NCBI RefSeq assembly: GCF_018129995.1
Contig: NZ_JAFCKS010000001.1
Coordinates: forward strand, 124,001-188,000
Source of the DNA: Bradyrhizobium sp. SZCCT0153
GTDB taxonomy: Bacteria > Pseudomonadota > Alphaproteobacteria > Rhizobiales > Xanthobacteraceae
Length of the DNA: 64,000 nucleotides
Reading direction: 5' to 3'
Positions 20,414 through 28,864 of this stretch are shown piece after piece. The stretch's first letter is position 1; each line of letters begins with the position of its first letter. The translations under genes were made by a program, and so were the position numbers. The notes beneath the pieces were generated by a model that was not told the origin of the DNA, made no database searches, and worked only from the letters and a program-made list of their open reading frames with translations.

Positions 20414-20468
20414 AGCACGATCCGGAAAGGTGCGAAGCGGTTTTCCGAAAAGATCATGCTCAAACAAG
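20412..20468. repeat. Interspersed palindromic repeat, copy A
   Basis: The ends GAGCACGATC (20413-20422) and GATCATGCTC (about 20452-20461) are near-perfect inverted copies around GGAAAG and TTTTCC segments. I remember this unit (GAGCATGATCCGGAAAAG) as very frequent between genes in Bradyrhizobium and relatives. It starts inside the stop codon of the preceding gene. Confidence 0.65.
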
Positions 20469-20471
20469 AAC

Positions 20472-20513
20472 CTAAAGCGCGATGACGATTCATCCAATCT
20501 CATCGTGCTTTAG
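20472..20513. repeat. Palindromic repeat B / possible bidirectional terminator
   Basis: The arms CTAAAGCGCGATGA (20472-20485) and TCATCGTGCTTTAG (20500-20513) pair with one mismatch around a 14-base loop. It sits between two convergent genes, so it may end transcription from both sides. It directly follows repeat A, and I recall the two occurring together in related genomes. Confidence 0.55.
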
Positions 20514-20519
20514 AAGCGT

Positions 20520-21185
20520 TCAATCGACCTGCAGCGCCTTTGCATAGACCACGCCCGAATTGGTGATGTGCGTGGTCATCAGCGCTGCGAAGGCGCCGAA
20601 CTCGCCGCGCGCGAACAGATCGAGCAGCCTGCGATGCTCGTCGAAGGACGTGCGCGTGCGCACGTCGATCGGCGAAGTCAGGTTGGTGCGAAGCGCGGCG
20701 ACACGGCTGGAGGCGAGCTGATAGGATTCGGCGAGATAGCGGTTGCCGCAATGGGCGAACAACGCCTCGTGGAAGGCGGCATCGGCGCGGCCGTAGGCGA
20801 TGTTGTCCCTGGCCGCGATCGCCGGCTCCATCGATGCGATCGCCTCGCTCATCGTCGTGATCGCGCCGTCACGGTCGTGGCGGAAGGCGAGTTCGGCGGC
20901 CTTGGGCTCCAGCGCGATGCGGAAGGTGCAGAGCGCGGTGATGTCCTCGGCGCTCGGCGTGAACACGAAGCTGCCGACCTGCGGCCGGATCACGACGAGG
21001 CCCTGCGCCTGCAGCTGGCCCATCGCCTCGCGCACCGGGGTGCGGCTGACCCCGAAGGAATTTGCCACCATCTCCTCGGAGATCGCGGCGCCGAGCGCGA
21101 ACTCGCCGTCGATGATGGCCTGGCGCAGCCGCTGCATCACCCGCTGCGACAGCGATTTCGGCACATCGAGCTTCAGCGATCGCAT
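20520..21185 (-). CDS. GntR-family (FCD) transcriptional regulator
   Basis: This 221-residue regulator has an N-terminal winged helix (MQRLRQAIIDGEFALGAAIS, then ANSFGVSRTPVREAMGQL) and an all-helical FCD effector domain carrying the metal-binding residues typical of the family (DAAFHEALF, later DEHRRLLDLF). It lies 8 bp downstream of an FAD-dependent oxidase gene on the same strand. It probably controls that gene and the divergent DapA-like gene in response to a hydroxy- or keto-acid. A matching palindrome lies in the divergent promoter region (22676-22694). Confidence 0.88.
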   Translation of the reverse strand: MRSLKLDVPKSLSQRVMQRLRQAIIDGEFALGAAISEEMVANSFGVSRTPVREAMGQLQAQGLVVIRPQVGSFVFTPSAEDITALCTFRIALEPKAAELAFRHDRDGAITTMSEAIASMEPAIAARDNIAYGRADAAFHEALFAHCGNRYLAESYQLASSRVAALRTNLTSPIDVRTRTSFDEHRRLLDLFARGEFGAFAALMTTHITNSGVVYAKALQVD

Positions 21186-21193
21186 CGGCTTTC

Positions 21194-22606
21194 TCAGATC
21201 ACCTTGCCGGGATTGAGCAGATGATCCGGATCGAGCGCGGCCTTCAGCGTCCGCATCAGCGCGATCTCGGCATCGCTGCGGGCATGACCCAGCCACTTCT
21301 TCTTCAGCGTGCCGATGCCGTGCTCGGCGGAAACGCTTCCGCCAAGCTCGCGCACGAGACCGTAGATGATCGCGTCCATCTCCTCCTTCGGCTGCTGCTC
21401 GACGGCAAGGCCGGTCACCCAGGAGACGAGATGCAGATTGCCGTCGCCGATATGGCCGTAATAGACGCTCTCGCAGCCCTTGATGCCTTTCGCGAGCGCG
21501 GCCTTGCAGCGCGTCACGAACTCGTCCATCCGCGCCACCGCAAGGCCGATGTCGTAGGAGATGTGCGGGCCCAGCACCTGGCCGAATTCGGCGCAGATGT
21601 CGCGCACGCGCCAGAAGCTTTGCGTCTGCGCCAGCGATTGGGCCACGGCGGCATCGGCGAGCAGCCCGCGCTCCATCAGCTCTTCGAGCCAGGCCTGGAA
21701 ACGCGGCGCATCCAGGCTTTCGTCGGTGCCCTGCGCTTCGACCAGCACGTAGAGGCCATGCCCTGCGGCGACCGGCGGCTTGACGCCGGCGCGATTCGTG
21801 ATCACGTCCCAATAATCCGGCCACATCACCTCGAACGCCGACAGCAGCGGGCCGAGCCCGCTTCGCGCGGCGCCGAGCAGCGCGATCACCGCGGCATAGT
21901 CCTTCAGCGCGCACAGCGCGGCCATGGTCGAGCGCGGTTTCGGGAACAGCCGCAGCACCACGCGGGTGATGATGCCGAGTGTGCCTTCCGAGCCGATGAA
22001 CAGATGCTTCAAATCGTAGCCGGCATTGTTCTTCATCAGCTTGTTGAGGCTGGTGATGATGGTGCCGTCAGGCAGCACCACTTCGAGTCCGAGCACCAGC
22101 TCACGCGTCATGCCGTATCGGATCACGCGATTGCCGCCGGCATTGGTCGAGAGATTGCCGCCGATCGCGCAGGAGCCGCGCGAACCGAGGTCGAGCGGAA
22201 AGAAGAAGCCGGCCTCGTCGGCCGCCTGCTGAATCGTCTGAAGCGGCGTGCCGGCTTTCACCGTCATCGTCGCCGACGCCTGATCGATCTCCTCGATGCC
22301 GCTCATGCGCTCCAGCGAGATCGCGACCCAGCCTGCTTCCGGCGAGGCACCGCGGCACAGCCCGGTCAATCCGCCCTGCGGCACGAACGGCAGCTGCGCC
22401 TTCCGGCAGGTCGCAATCGCGTCGGCAACGCCTTGGGCGTCGACCGGGCGGATCACCGCGAGCGGGGTTTGCGGCAGGCTCGCGCTCCAGTCGTTGCAAT
22501 TGCGCGCGGGCACGTCGGCGCCGACAAGCACGGCAGCCGCGCCGAGCCTGTCGCGCAAGGCGCCAAGCAATTGGTCGGGACGCTCGATCGGGGTCACCAT
22601 GTTCAT
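21194..22606 (-). CDS. FAD-linked 2-hydroxy acid dehydrogenase (GlcD/D-lactate dehydrogenase-like)
   Basis: This is a 470-residue flavoprotein of the vanillyl-alcohol-oxidase fold. It has the FAD-binding PP-loop (QTPLAVIRPVDAQGVADAI, then FVPQGGLTGLCRGASP and GNLSTNAGGNRVIRYGMTRE). Its C-terminal FAD-oxidase domain has ESVYYGHIGDGNLHL and the signature SAEHGIGTLKKKWLGH. Such enzymes oxidise D-lactate, glycolate or D-2-hydroxyglutarate. The start at 22606 has GGGGAGG nine bases upstream. It is probably co-transcribed with the GntR gene. The exact substrate is unresolved. Confidence 0.88.
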   Translation of the reverse strand: MNMVTPIERPDQLLGALRDRLGAAAVLVGADVPARNCNDWSASLPQTPLAVIRPVDAQGVADAIATCRKAQLPFVPQGGLTGLCRGASPEAGWVAISLERMSGIEEIDQASATMTVKAGTPLQTIQQAADEAGFFFPLDLGSRGSCAIGGNLSTNAGGNRVIRYGMTRELVLGLEVVLPDGTIITSLNKLMKNNAGYDLKHLFIGSEGTLGIITRVVLRLFPKPRSTMAALCALKDYAAVIALLGAARSGLGPLLSAFEVMWPDYWDVITNRAGVKPPVAAGHGLYVLVEAQGTDESLDAPRFQAWLEELMERGLLADAAVAQSLAQTQSFWRVRDICAEFGQVLGPHISYDIGLAVARMDEFVTRCKAALAKGIKGCESVYYGHIGDGNLHLVSWVTGLAVEQQPKEEMDAIIYGLVRELGGSVSAEHGIGTLKKKWLGHARSDAEIALMRTLKAALDPDHLLNPGKVI

Positions 22607-22675
22607 GTGAGACCTCCCCTTGGAATTGGTCGCGTCCAGGGCGCGCCGCGACAGCGGAAAAGGATTTGCGTCTTC

Positions 22676-22694
22676 CTTGTATGTAAGGTACAAG
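22676..22694. promoter_or_regulatory. Candidate operator for the FCD regulator
   Basis: CTTGTA and TACAAG form a perfect 6+6 inverted repeat with a 7-bp spacer (TGTAAGG), located between two divergent genes. FCD-type GntR proteins commonly bind short TTGTA/TACAA-like palindromes, so this is the best candidate site in the gap. It lies 70 bp before the oxidase start. Confidence 0.5.
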
Positions 22695-22785
22695 ATGGAA
22701 AGTAAAGCAAAATCAAGACTCGGGAAGCTTCCGAAGATCGTTGGCGATCAGAGGCTTGGTCCGGGGCGCAGCAAAAGGCAGTGAG

Positions 22786-23673
22786 ATGGCGGCGGAGGCA
22801 ATTCGCGGGTTCTGGGTGGCGTCGGCGACGCCGCTGGCGACGGACGGCAGCGTGGACGCCGGCAAGCTCGCGGCCCACGCCAAGCAACTCTTCGGCAAGG
22901 GCGTCGACGGTGTCGTGCTGTTCGGCACGACCGGCGAGGGCACCTCGTTCAATGTCGCCGAGCGCGTCGCGACCGTCGAAGCCGTGCTCAAGGCCGGCGT
23001 CGCGCCTGACCGCATCGGCATCGGCGGCGGATTTCCCGCCATCACCGACAGCATCGCGCTGACGCGTGCCGTGCTCGGCCTCGGCCTGCGTCACGTGCTG
23101 TATCTGCCGCCTTATTTCGACCGCAGCGTCACGCCCGAGGGCATCGAGGATGCCTTTGCAGCGATCCTCGACGGCGTCGCCGACGATCGCCTGCGCGCCT
23201 TGCTCTATCATATCCCGCAGGTCTCGGGCGTTGCGATCCCGACCAGCGTGGCTGCCAGTCTGCGCAGGCGCTACGGCAAGGTCGTTGCGGGTCTGAAGGA
23301 CTCAAGCGGCGACTTCAAGCAATTCCAGGCGTTCCGCGCCGCCGCGCCGGAGCTCGCCATTACCGTCGGCAACGAAGCCGACATTGCCCGCGCGATCGCT
23401 GCCGGCGGCGCCGGCACCATCTGCGGCATGGCCAATGTCGCGCCGGAGCTGGTCAAGGGCATGGTCGACGGCAAGGATGTCGAAGCGCGGATGCAGGCTG
23501 CGGTCGACGTCGTGCTGAAGACGCCGTCGTTCCTCGTGACGCTGAAGGCCATCCTGGCGGCACAGACCGGTGATGCTGCGTGGTTGCGCGTGCGCCCGCC
23601 GCTCCGTGCCTTGTCCGACGGAACCGCGTTCAAGCGGCAGCTCGACGAGCTGATCACTCCCGCCATCGTGTGA
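22786..23673 (+). CDS. DapA-like (dihydrodipicolinate synthase family) aldolase/dehydratase
   Basis: This 295-residue TIM-barrel enzyme of the DapA/N-acetylneuraminate lyase family has the substrate-binding FGTTGEGTSFNVAER and the tyrosine in LLYHIPQVSG. The Schiff-base lysine is in VVAGLKDSSGDFKQF. The divergent FAD hydroxyacid dehydrogenase and FCD regulator make a catabolic role (2-keto acid aldol cleavage or dehydration) more likely than lysine biosynthesis. ATG 22786 was chosen because the family fold starts there (EAIRGFWVASATPL). Confidence 0.85.
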   Translation: MAAEAIRGFWVASATPLATDGSVDAGKLAAHAKQLFGKGVDGVVLFGTTGEGTSFNVAERVATVEAVLKAGVAPDRIGIGGGFPAITDSIALTRAVLGLGLRHVLYLPPYFDRSVTPEGIEDAFAAILDGVADDRLRALLYHIPQVSGVAIPTSVAASLRRRYGKVVAGLKDSSGDFKQFQAFRAAAPELAITVGNEADIARAIAAGGAGTICGMANVAPELVKGMVDGKDVEARMQAAVDVVLKTPSFLVTLKAILAAQTGDAAWLRVRPPLRALSDGTAFKRQLDELITPAIV

Positions 23674-23697
23674 GATCGCGCAACACCGCAACACCGT

Positions 23698-23730
23698 GAC
23701 ACGTTGCCACGAATTCGCGTGCAGCGTGTC
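23698..23730. terminator. Inverted repeat after the DapA-like gene
   Basis: GACACG (23698-23703) and CGTGTC (23725-23730) flank an inner CACG/CGTG pair, giving an interrupted hairpin 24 bp after the stop codon. There is no U-run, so if it terminates transcription it may do so with Rho or simply protect the mRNA end. Confidence 0.35.
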
Positions 23731-23779
23731 GCGGTCGCGACAGCGTCAATCAGTGAGTGACGTTCGGCGCTGCTCTACG

Positions 23780-23796
23780 CTTAGAACGATTCAACA
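23780..23796. promoter_or_regulatory. Weak Irr (iron control element)-like box
   Basis: The bases TTAGAA, CGA, TTCAA at 23781-23794 match the rhizobial iron control element as I remember it (TTTAGAA-N3-TTCTAAA) at about 11 of 14 defined positions. It lies about 100 bp before a TonB-dependent receptor gene, where iron control would be expected. The match is imperfect. Confidence 0.3.
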
Positions 23797-23888
23797 CTAG
23801 AGCTATTCAAGCCCGACTACGGTTCTCTTTGATCGCCGCGACTGTTAGACGCGCCAGCTTCTGCGTCTGACTTGGAAGTGAATCGAAA

Positions 23889-26216
23889 GTGCGTGTCTCT
23901 GTAGATGGCCAGCGCGTCAGCGGCCGTCGTCATCGTGCCGGCGAGAGCCGCGCGGGTCTTCTCATCGGCGCAGCCGTGCTGCTCGCCGAATTTCCCTCCG
24001 GCACGGCGACCGCGCAGGCGCAATCGGCACTGCCGCCGGTGACGGTGGAAGCGCCGGCGCCGCGGCCGAAAGCGGCGCGCCCATCGGACCAGTCGCCGCG
24101 CCGCGCTCAAAGCGCCGCGCGCCAGCGGAGCCGGAACGCCGCTACACCCGCAGCGCCGACGCTCTCGGAGCGCGCCGCCGCCGAGGCTGCCGCGCAACAG
24201 GCCGCCAAGCTTGGTTATCGCGCGATGCCGAGTTCGACGACGCTGCGCAGCGGCGCCTCGCCGCTCGACACTTCGCAGACCGTCAACGTCGTGCCTGCGC
24301 AAGTGCTGAAGGACCAGTTGCCGCGCAACATCGACGATGCGCTGGTCAACATCAGCGGCATCGCCCAGACCAACACGCTCGCCGGCACCCAGGACGCGGT
24401 GATCCGTCGCGGCTTCGGCGACAATCGCGACGGCTCGATCATGCGCAACGGCATGCCGCTGGTGCAGGGGCGCAGCCTCAATGCCGCGGTCGAGAGCGTG
24501 GAAGTGCTGAAGGGACCGGCTTCGCTGCTCTACGGCATCATGGATCCCGGCGGTATCGTCAACACCATCAGCAAGCGTCCGGAGCTCTACCAGCACGGCT
24601 CGGTCACATTGCTCGGCTCGACCTTCGCGAACAACCGCAGCGGCGCCGACGGCACGCTCGACATTACCGGTCCGATCGGCGACGGCGGTCTCGCCTATCG
24701 CTTCATCGGCTACGGCGTCAGCGAAGACTATTGGCGCAACTTCGGCCGCCACAGGGAAATGCTGGTGAACCCGTCGCTGGCCTGGTACGGCGACACCACG
24801 ACGGTCCAGCTCACCTATGAGCACCGCGAATTCATCTATCCATTCGATCGCGGCACTGCCTTCGTCAAGGGCGCTCCGCTGGCGATCCCGAAGACGCGTC
24901 GGCTCGACGAACCCTTCAACAACATGTGGGGCACTTCCGACCTGGTGCAGGCCTCGGTCGAGCAGAAGCTGGACGACAATTGGAAGGTCACGGCGGCCTA
25001 CAGCTACAACACCGAGACCTTCAGCGCCAACCAGCTTCGCATCACCGGCGTCAACGCCACCACCGGCGTCGAGACCCGCAGCAATGACGGTACGCGCGAT
25101 TCGCTGAGCAACGCCAGCTACGGCACCTCCTATCTGCAGGGCGACGTCTGGATGGGCGGCTTCCGCAACGAGATCCTGTTCGGGGGCGAGGCGCTGTATC
25201 GCACGATCGATCGCCACGATTTGATCCGGCAAGCGACCCCGAGCTTCAATTTCTACAACCCGGTCTACGGGCTGATCGTGCCGGGCACGACCGTTTCGGC
25301 AACCGATAGCGAACAGACCGACAAGCTCGGCACCCGCGGCTTCTTCGCCCAGGACACGTTCCATCTGACCAACTGGCTCTCCGTGGTCGGAGGTGTGCGC
25401 TGGATGGAATACGAGCAGCTCGCAGGGAAAGGCCGGCCTCTCTTCGTCACGAACACCAATCTGGCGGGCGACAAGGTACTGCCGCTCGGCGGCGTCGTCT
25501 TCAAGCTGAACGATCAGCTTTCGTATTACGTGAGTTATACGCAGTCGTTGAAGCCGACATCGGTCATCGCGGCGTTCACCACCGGCTTTGTCGTCGATTC
25601 CACCATCGCGCCAGAAGAGGGCACGCAGTGGGAGACTGGTTTGAAGTTCGACGTCAGCAAGCGGCTGTCTGGCACATTGGCGTTCTACGATATCCAGAAG
25701 AAGAACGTGCTGGTGCTGGACGATATCGGCAACGGCAAATCGGCGGCGCGCACATCCGGCGCAGCCAGGTCGCGCGGCATCGAACTGGACGTCACCGGCA
25801 AGTTGAGCGATCAATGGAGTCTGATCGGAAGCTACGGCTATACCGACGCACGCTTGATCAACGATCCCGTCGTCGGCAATGCGAAGCTGTTCAACGCCGC
25901 AATGAACACGGCTTCGCTCTATCTCGTCTACGATTTCGGCGACGCGCTCCCCGGCCGTCTGCGGCTCGGCGGCGGTACGCATTATGTCGGCGACAGGCCG
26001 GGCGATTCCGCCAACACGTTCGTCATGCCGGCCTATACCGTCGCGGACGTCTTTGCGACCTACGACACCAAGATCGACAAGCTGCCGGTGACCTATCAGT
26101 TCAACGTCAAGAACCTGTTCGACAAGCTCTATTATACGTCCAGCACCGGGAACGCCCTGAACGTTGCAGTCGGCGATGCCCGCCGCTTCTCGCTGTCGGC
26201 GACGGTGAAGTTTTAG
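23889..26216 (+). CDS. TonB-dependent siderophore receptor
   Basis: This outer-membrane receptor is about 775 residues. It has a leader with an alanine-rich hydrophobic core (GLLIGAAVLLAEFP), a long proline/arginine-rich linker, and a plug domain (SPLDTSQTVNVVPAQVLKDQ, then VEVLKGPASLLYGIMDPGGIVNTISK). The beta-barrel ends in a C-terminal phenylalanine (LSATVKF). The pattern matches FhuA/FpvA-like siderophore receptors. The GTG start at 23889 is uncertain. A PepSY-type membrane protein gene follows after about 60 bp, a common partner that may help release iron. Confidence 0.9.
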   Translation: MRVSVDGQRVSGRRHRAGESRAGLLIGAAVLLAEFPSGTATAQAQSALPPVTVEAPAPRPKAARPSDQSPRRAQSAARQRSRNAATPAAPTLSERAAAEAAAQQAAKLGYRAMPSSTTLRSGASPLDTSQTVNVVPAQVLKDQLPRNIDDALVNISGIAQTNTLAGTQDAVIRRGFGDNRDGSIMRNGMPLVQGRSLNAAVESVEVLKGPASLLYGIMDPGGIVNTISKRPELYQHGSVTLLGSTFANNRSGADGTLDITGPIGDGGLAYRFIGYGVSEDYWRNFGRHREMLVNPSLAWYGDTTTVQLTYEHREFIYPFDRGTAFVKGAPLAIPKTRRLDEPFNNMWGTSDLVQASVEQKLDDNWKVTAAYSYNTETFSANQLRITGVNATTGVETRSNDGTRDSLSNASYGTSYLQGDVWMGGFRNEILFGGEALYRTIDRHDLIRQATPSFNFYNPVYGLIVPGTTVSATDSEQTDKLGTRGFFAQDTFHLTNWLSVVGGVRWMEYEQLAGKGRPLFVTNTNLAGDKVLPLGGVVFKLNDQLSYYVSYTQSLKPTSVIAAFTTGFVVDSTIAPEEGTQWETGLKFDVSKRLSGTLAFYDIQKKNVLVLDDIGNGKSAARTSGAARSRGIELDVTGKLSDQWSLIGSYGYTDARLINDPVVGNAKLFNAAMNTASLYLVYDFGDALPGRLRLGGGTHYVGDRPGDSANTFVMPAYTVADVFATYDTKIDKLPVTYQFNVKNLFDKLYYTSSTGNALNVAVGDARRFSLSATVKF

Positions 26217-26279
26217 GGATGGTCGCGCGGTGCGCCCATGCCGATTTGTGGATCGTGCCGATCATGGAGATCGGGAGCG

Positions 26280-27461
26280 ATGCGTAGGATGGGGCGCGCG
26301 ATCAAGGCCGGTCTGCTCCAGGTCCATTCCATCGCGGGTCTCGTGCTCGCGCTGCTGCTGGCCGTGATCGCGCTGACCGGCGCGATCATGAGTTTTGAGG
26401 ACGAGATCGGCGACTATCTGAACGGCGGCATCATGCAGGTCGCGCCGCGTCAGGCGCCGCCGCTGATGCCCGACGAACTGGTGGCGCGGCTTAAGGCCGG
26501 GCAGGATGCCGGCAAGGTGGCAGCCGTCACGCTGTCGAGCGATCCGTCGGCCGCGGTGCATGTTCGCTTCGGCCGCGACGTGCAGGGCGTGCGGCCGGCC
26601 TCACTGTATGTCGATCCGTATGACGCTCGCGTGCTGGGATCGCCGCGCGGTGAGGAGTTTTTCGCGACCGTCCGCCGGCTGCATCGCTGGCTCCTGATTC
26701 CCGGCGATGCCAAGGGGTGGGGGCGTCAGACCACCGGCATCGCCGCGCTCGGCCTGATCGTCATGCTCATCTCTGGTCTCGTGCTGCGCTGGCCGCGTCA
26801 CGTCGGCAGCGTGAAGACGTGGTTGAAGCCGAATCTCGGGCTCAGCGGGCGCGGACTGCACCGGTCGCTGCATGCGGTGATCGGCACCTGGGGTTTGCCG
26901 ATCTATCTCGTGATGACGCTTACCGGCCTGTGGTACTCGTTCGACTGGTACAAGGATGGCGTCGTCCGGCTGCTGTCGCGTCCGCAAGTCGCTGCGGCGA
27001 AGATGCAGCCGAAGCAGCCGCGCGCACCCGGCCATCCCGAGCCGGCTCAGGCGGTGGGCTTCGATCGTGCGTGGACGACGTTCCAGCGCGAAGAGGGCGA
27101 CCATTTCTCCAGGGCGTTGCTGACGCTTCCCGCCGGTCCGGGCACGGCGATACGGATCCGCTCCTGGGGTAAGGACTCCACCCTCGACACCACCCGTGAC
27201 GAATTCCGCGTCGATGCAGCCACCGGCCAATTCGTTTCCGCGGAGCGTTACGCCGACAAGACCCTCGGCGAGAAGACCATCGCAAATCTGCTCGACATCC
27301 ACCGCGGCGCAATTCTGGGTTGGCCCGGCAAGCTGGCGTTCATGATCGCGGCAGCGCTGATGCCGCTGTTCGCGGTCACCGGCGTGCTGCTTTATCTGTC
27401 GCGCCGCAGGCTGCGGCGCCCGGCGCAGCCCCCGCTCGGGCGGCTGGTTTCGGGCGAGTGA
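26280..27461 (+). CDS. PepSY-associated transmembrane protein (PiuB-like)
   Basis: This is an inner-membrane protein of about 393 residues. It opens with HSIAGLVLALLLAVIALTGAIMSFEDE and contains RRLHRWLL. A second membrane block follows (GIAALGLIVMLISGLVLRWPR), then HRSLHAVIGTWGLPIYLVMTLTGLWYSFDWYKDG and a final span with ALMPLFAVTGVLLYLSRRR. The repeated histidines at membrane edges suggest heme or flavin-linked ferric reductase function, as proposed for the family. It follows a siderophore receptor and is likely in its operon. Start 26280 or 26289 (both near GGGAG). Confidence 0.85.
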   Translation: MRRMGRAIKAGLLQVHSIAGLVLALLLAVIALTGAIMSFEDEIGDYLNGGIMQVAPRQAPPLMPDELVARLKAGQDAGKVAAVTLSSDPSAAVHVRFGRDVQGVRPASLYVDPYDARVLGSPRGEEFFATVRRLHRWLLIPGDAKGWGRQTTGIAALGLIVMLISGLVLRWPRHVGSVKTWLKPNLGLSGRGLHRSLHAVIGTWGLPIYLVMTLTGLWYSFDWYKDGVVRLLSRPQVAAAKMQPKQPRAPGHPEPAQAVGFDRAWTTFQREEGDHFSRALLTLPAGPGTAIRIRSWGKDSTLDTTRDEFRVDAATGQFVSAERYADKTLGEKTIANLLDIHRGAILGWPGKLAFMIAAALMPLFAVTGVLLYLSRRRLRRPAQPPLGRLVSGE

Positions 27462-27534
27462 ACCGGCGCGAAGGCTAGCCAAGCGCGCGACGATCGTTCA
27501 AAACCCGTGGCCTGTCCTCGCCAAGGTCTTTGCC

Positions 27535-28767
27535 ATGAAGCTCACCAACGTCACTCCCGCCGACATCCGCCGCGCGTTGCTGCTCCGCGAGGAGATCGCG
27601 TTGCTCGATCTCAGATACGAGGCCGCCTTTGCGACCGGTCATCCGCTGTTTGCCGCCAACATGGCTGCGGACAGGATCGCGGTCGAAGCCGAGGTGAGGC
27701 TGCCGCGCAAAGATGTGGCGATCGTACTCTATGACGACGGCGAGGGACTGGTCGCGCCCGGCGCTGAACGGCTTGCCGCACTCGGTTATACCAGCCTCAG
27801 CGCGCTCGACGGCGGGCTGAAGGCCTGGCGCGCGGCCGGCTATCAAATGTTCGAGGACGTCAATTCCTATTCCAAGGCCTTTGGCGAGCTGGTCGAGTCG
27901 CGCAGGCACACCCCCTCGTTCAGTGCCGACGAGGTGGCAAAACTGATTGCGGACAGGGCCAATATCGCCATCCTCGACGTCCGCCGCTTCGACGAATATG
28001 CGACGATGAACATTCCGGGCTCGGTCAGCGTACCCGGCGCGGAGCTGGTGTTGCGGGCAGGCCAGGCGGCGCCCGATCCCGACACCACCATCATCGTCAA
28101 TTGCGCCGGCCGCACCCGCTCGATCATCGGCACCCAGTCGCTGATCAATGCCGGCGTGCCCAACAAGGTGCGGGCGCTGCGCAACGGCACCATCGGCTGG
28201 ACGCTGGCGCGGCATACGCTCAACCATGGCGCCGACCGGCGCGGGGCGATCGGACCCTTCGAGGGCGGTCCGGCCAATGCGCGCGACGTCGCCTATCGCG
28301 CCGGTGTTCGCCATGTCGGCGCGGGCGAGGCGGGGGCGCTCGCGGCGCAGACGGAGCGCACGCTCTATCGCTTCGACGTGCGCGACGCGGAAGAATATGC
28401 GGCCGGCCATCTCCCCGGCTTCCGCCATTATCCTGGCGGGCAGCTGGTCCAGGAGACCGACATGGCCGCGCCTGTGCGGGGCGCGCGTATCCTGCTGAGC
28501 GACGACAAGGGCGTCCGGGCCGACATGACGGCATCCTGGCTGGCGCAGATGGGCTGGGAGGTTTACGTGCTCGAGGGCGGCTATGACGGCGCGCTCCAGG
28601 TCGGCCCGCCGCGGGTGTTGCCGAAGCCCGACCCGGCCCACCGCTACCGCCGCCCCTATGAGGGCACCGATGTCGCCGAACGCGCGATGCAGGCCTATCT
28701 CGACTGGGAGTACGGTTTGGTCGAGCAGCTCCGCCGCGACGGCACGCACGGGTTCTACGTCATCTGA
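27535..28767 (+). CDS. Triple-rhodanese-domain sulfurtransferase
   Basis: This 410-residue protein is made of three rhodanese-like modules. Module 1 (about 1-110) has YDDGEG where the active loop should be and lacks the cysteine. Module 2 (about 120-230) has a full active loop, IVNCAGRTRSIIGT, with the persulfide cysteine. Module 3 (about 270-375) has LLSDDKGVRADMT and again no cysteine. Only one active site is therefore expected. The C-terminal helix region (AERAMQAYLDWEYGLVEQL) is extra. It probably moves sulfane sulfur from thiosulfate or a persulfide donor. It is transcribed in the same direction as serA but with a separate leader. Confidence 0.85.
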   Translation: MKLTNVTPADIRRALLLREEIALLDLRYEAAFATGHPLFAANMAADRIAVEAEVRLPRKDVAIVLYDDGEGLVAPGAERLAALGYTSLSALDGGLKAWRAAGYQMFEDVNSYSKAFGELVESRRHTPSFSADEVAKLIADRANIAILDVRRFDEYATMNIPGSVSVPGAELVLRAGQAAPDPDTTIIVNCAGRTRSIIGTQSLINAGVPNKVRALRNGTIGWTLARHTLNHGADRRGAIGPFEGGPANARDVAYRAGVRHVGAGEAGALAAQTERTLYRFDVRDAEEYAAGHLPGFRHYPGGQLVQETDMAAPVRGARILLSDDKGVRADMTASWLAQMGWEVYVLEGGYDGALQVGPPRVLPKPDPAHRYRRPYEGTDVAERAMQAYLDWEYGLVEQLRRDGTHGFYVI

Positions 28768-28864
28768 CTACCGCCCGGCCATCTTCTCCCCATCTCCAAA
28801 CCCTATTGTGCTGAGTCTGCCCTGCGGTCTATGAGCTGCGGCAAAGTCTACCTATGGAGATTCT

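Noticed and set aside
22786..23673. Lysine-pathway dapA
   Set aside because: Neighbours are a hydroxyacid dehydrogenase and an FCD regulator, not lysine genes; a catabolic relative is more likely.
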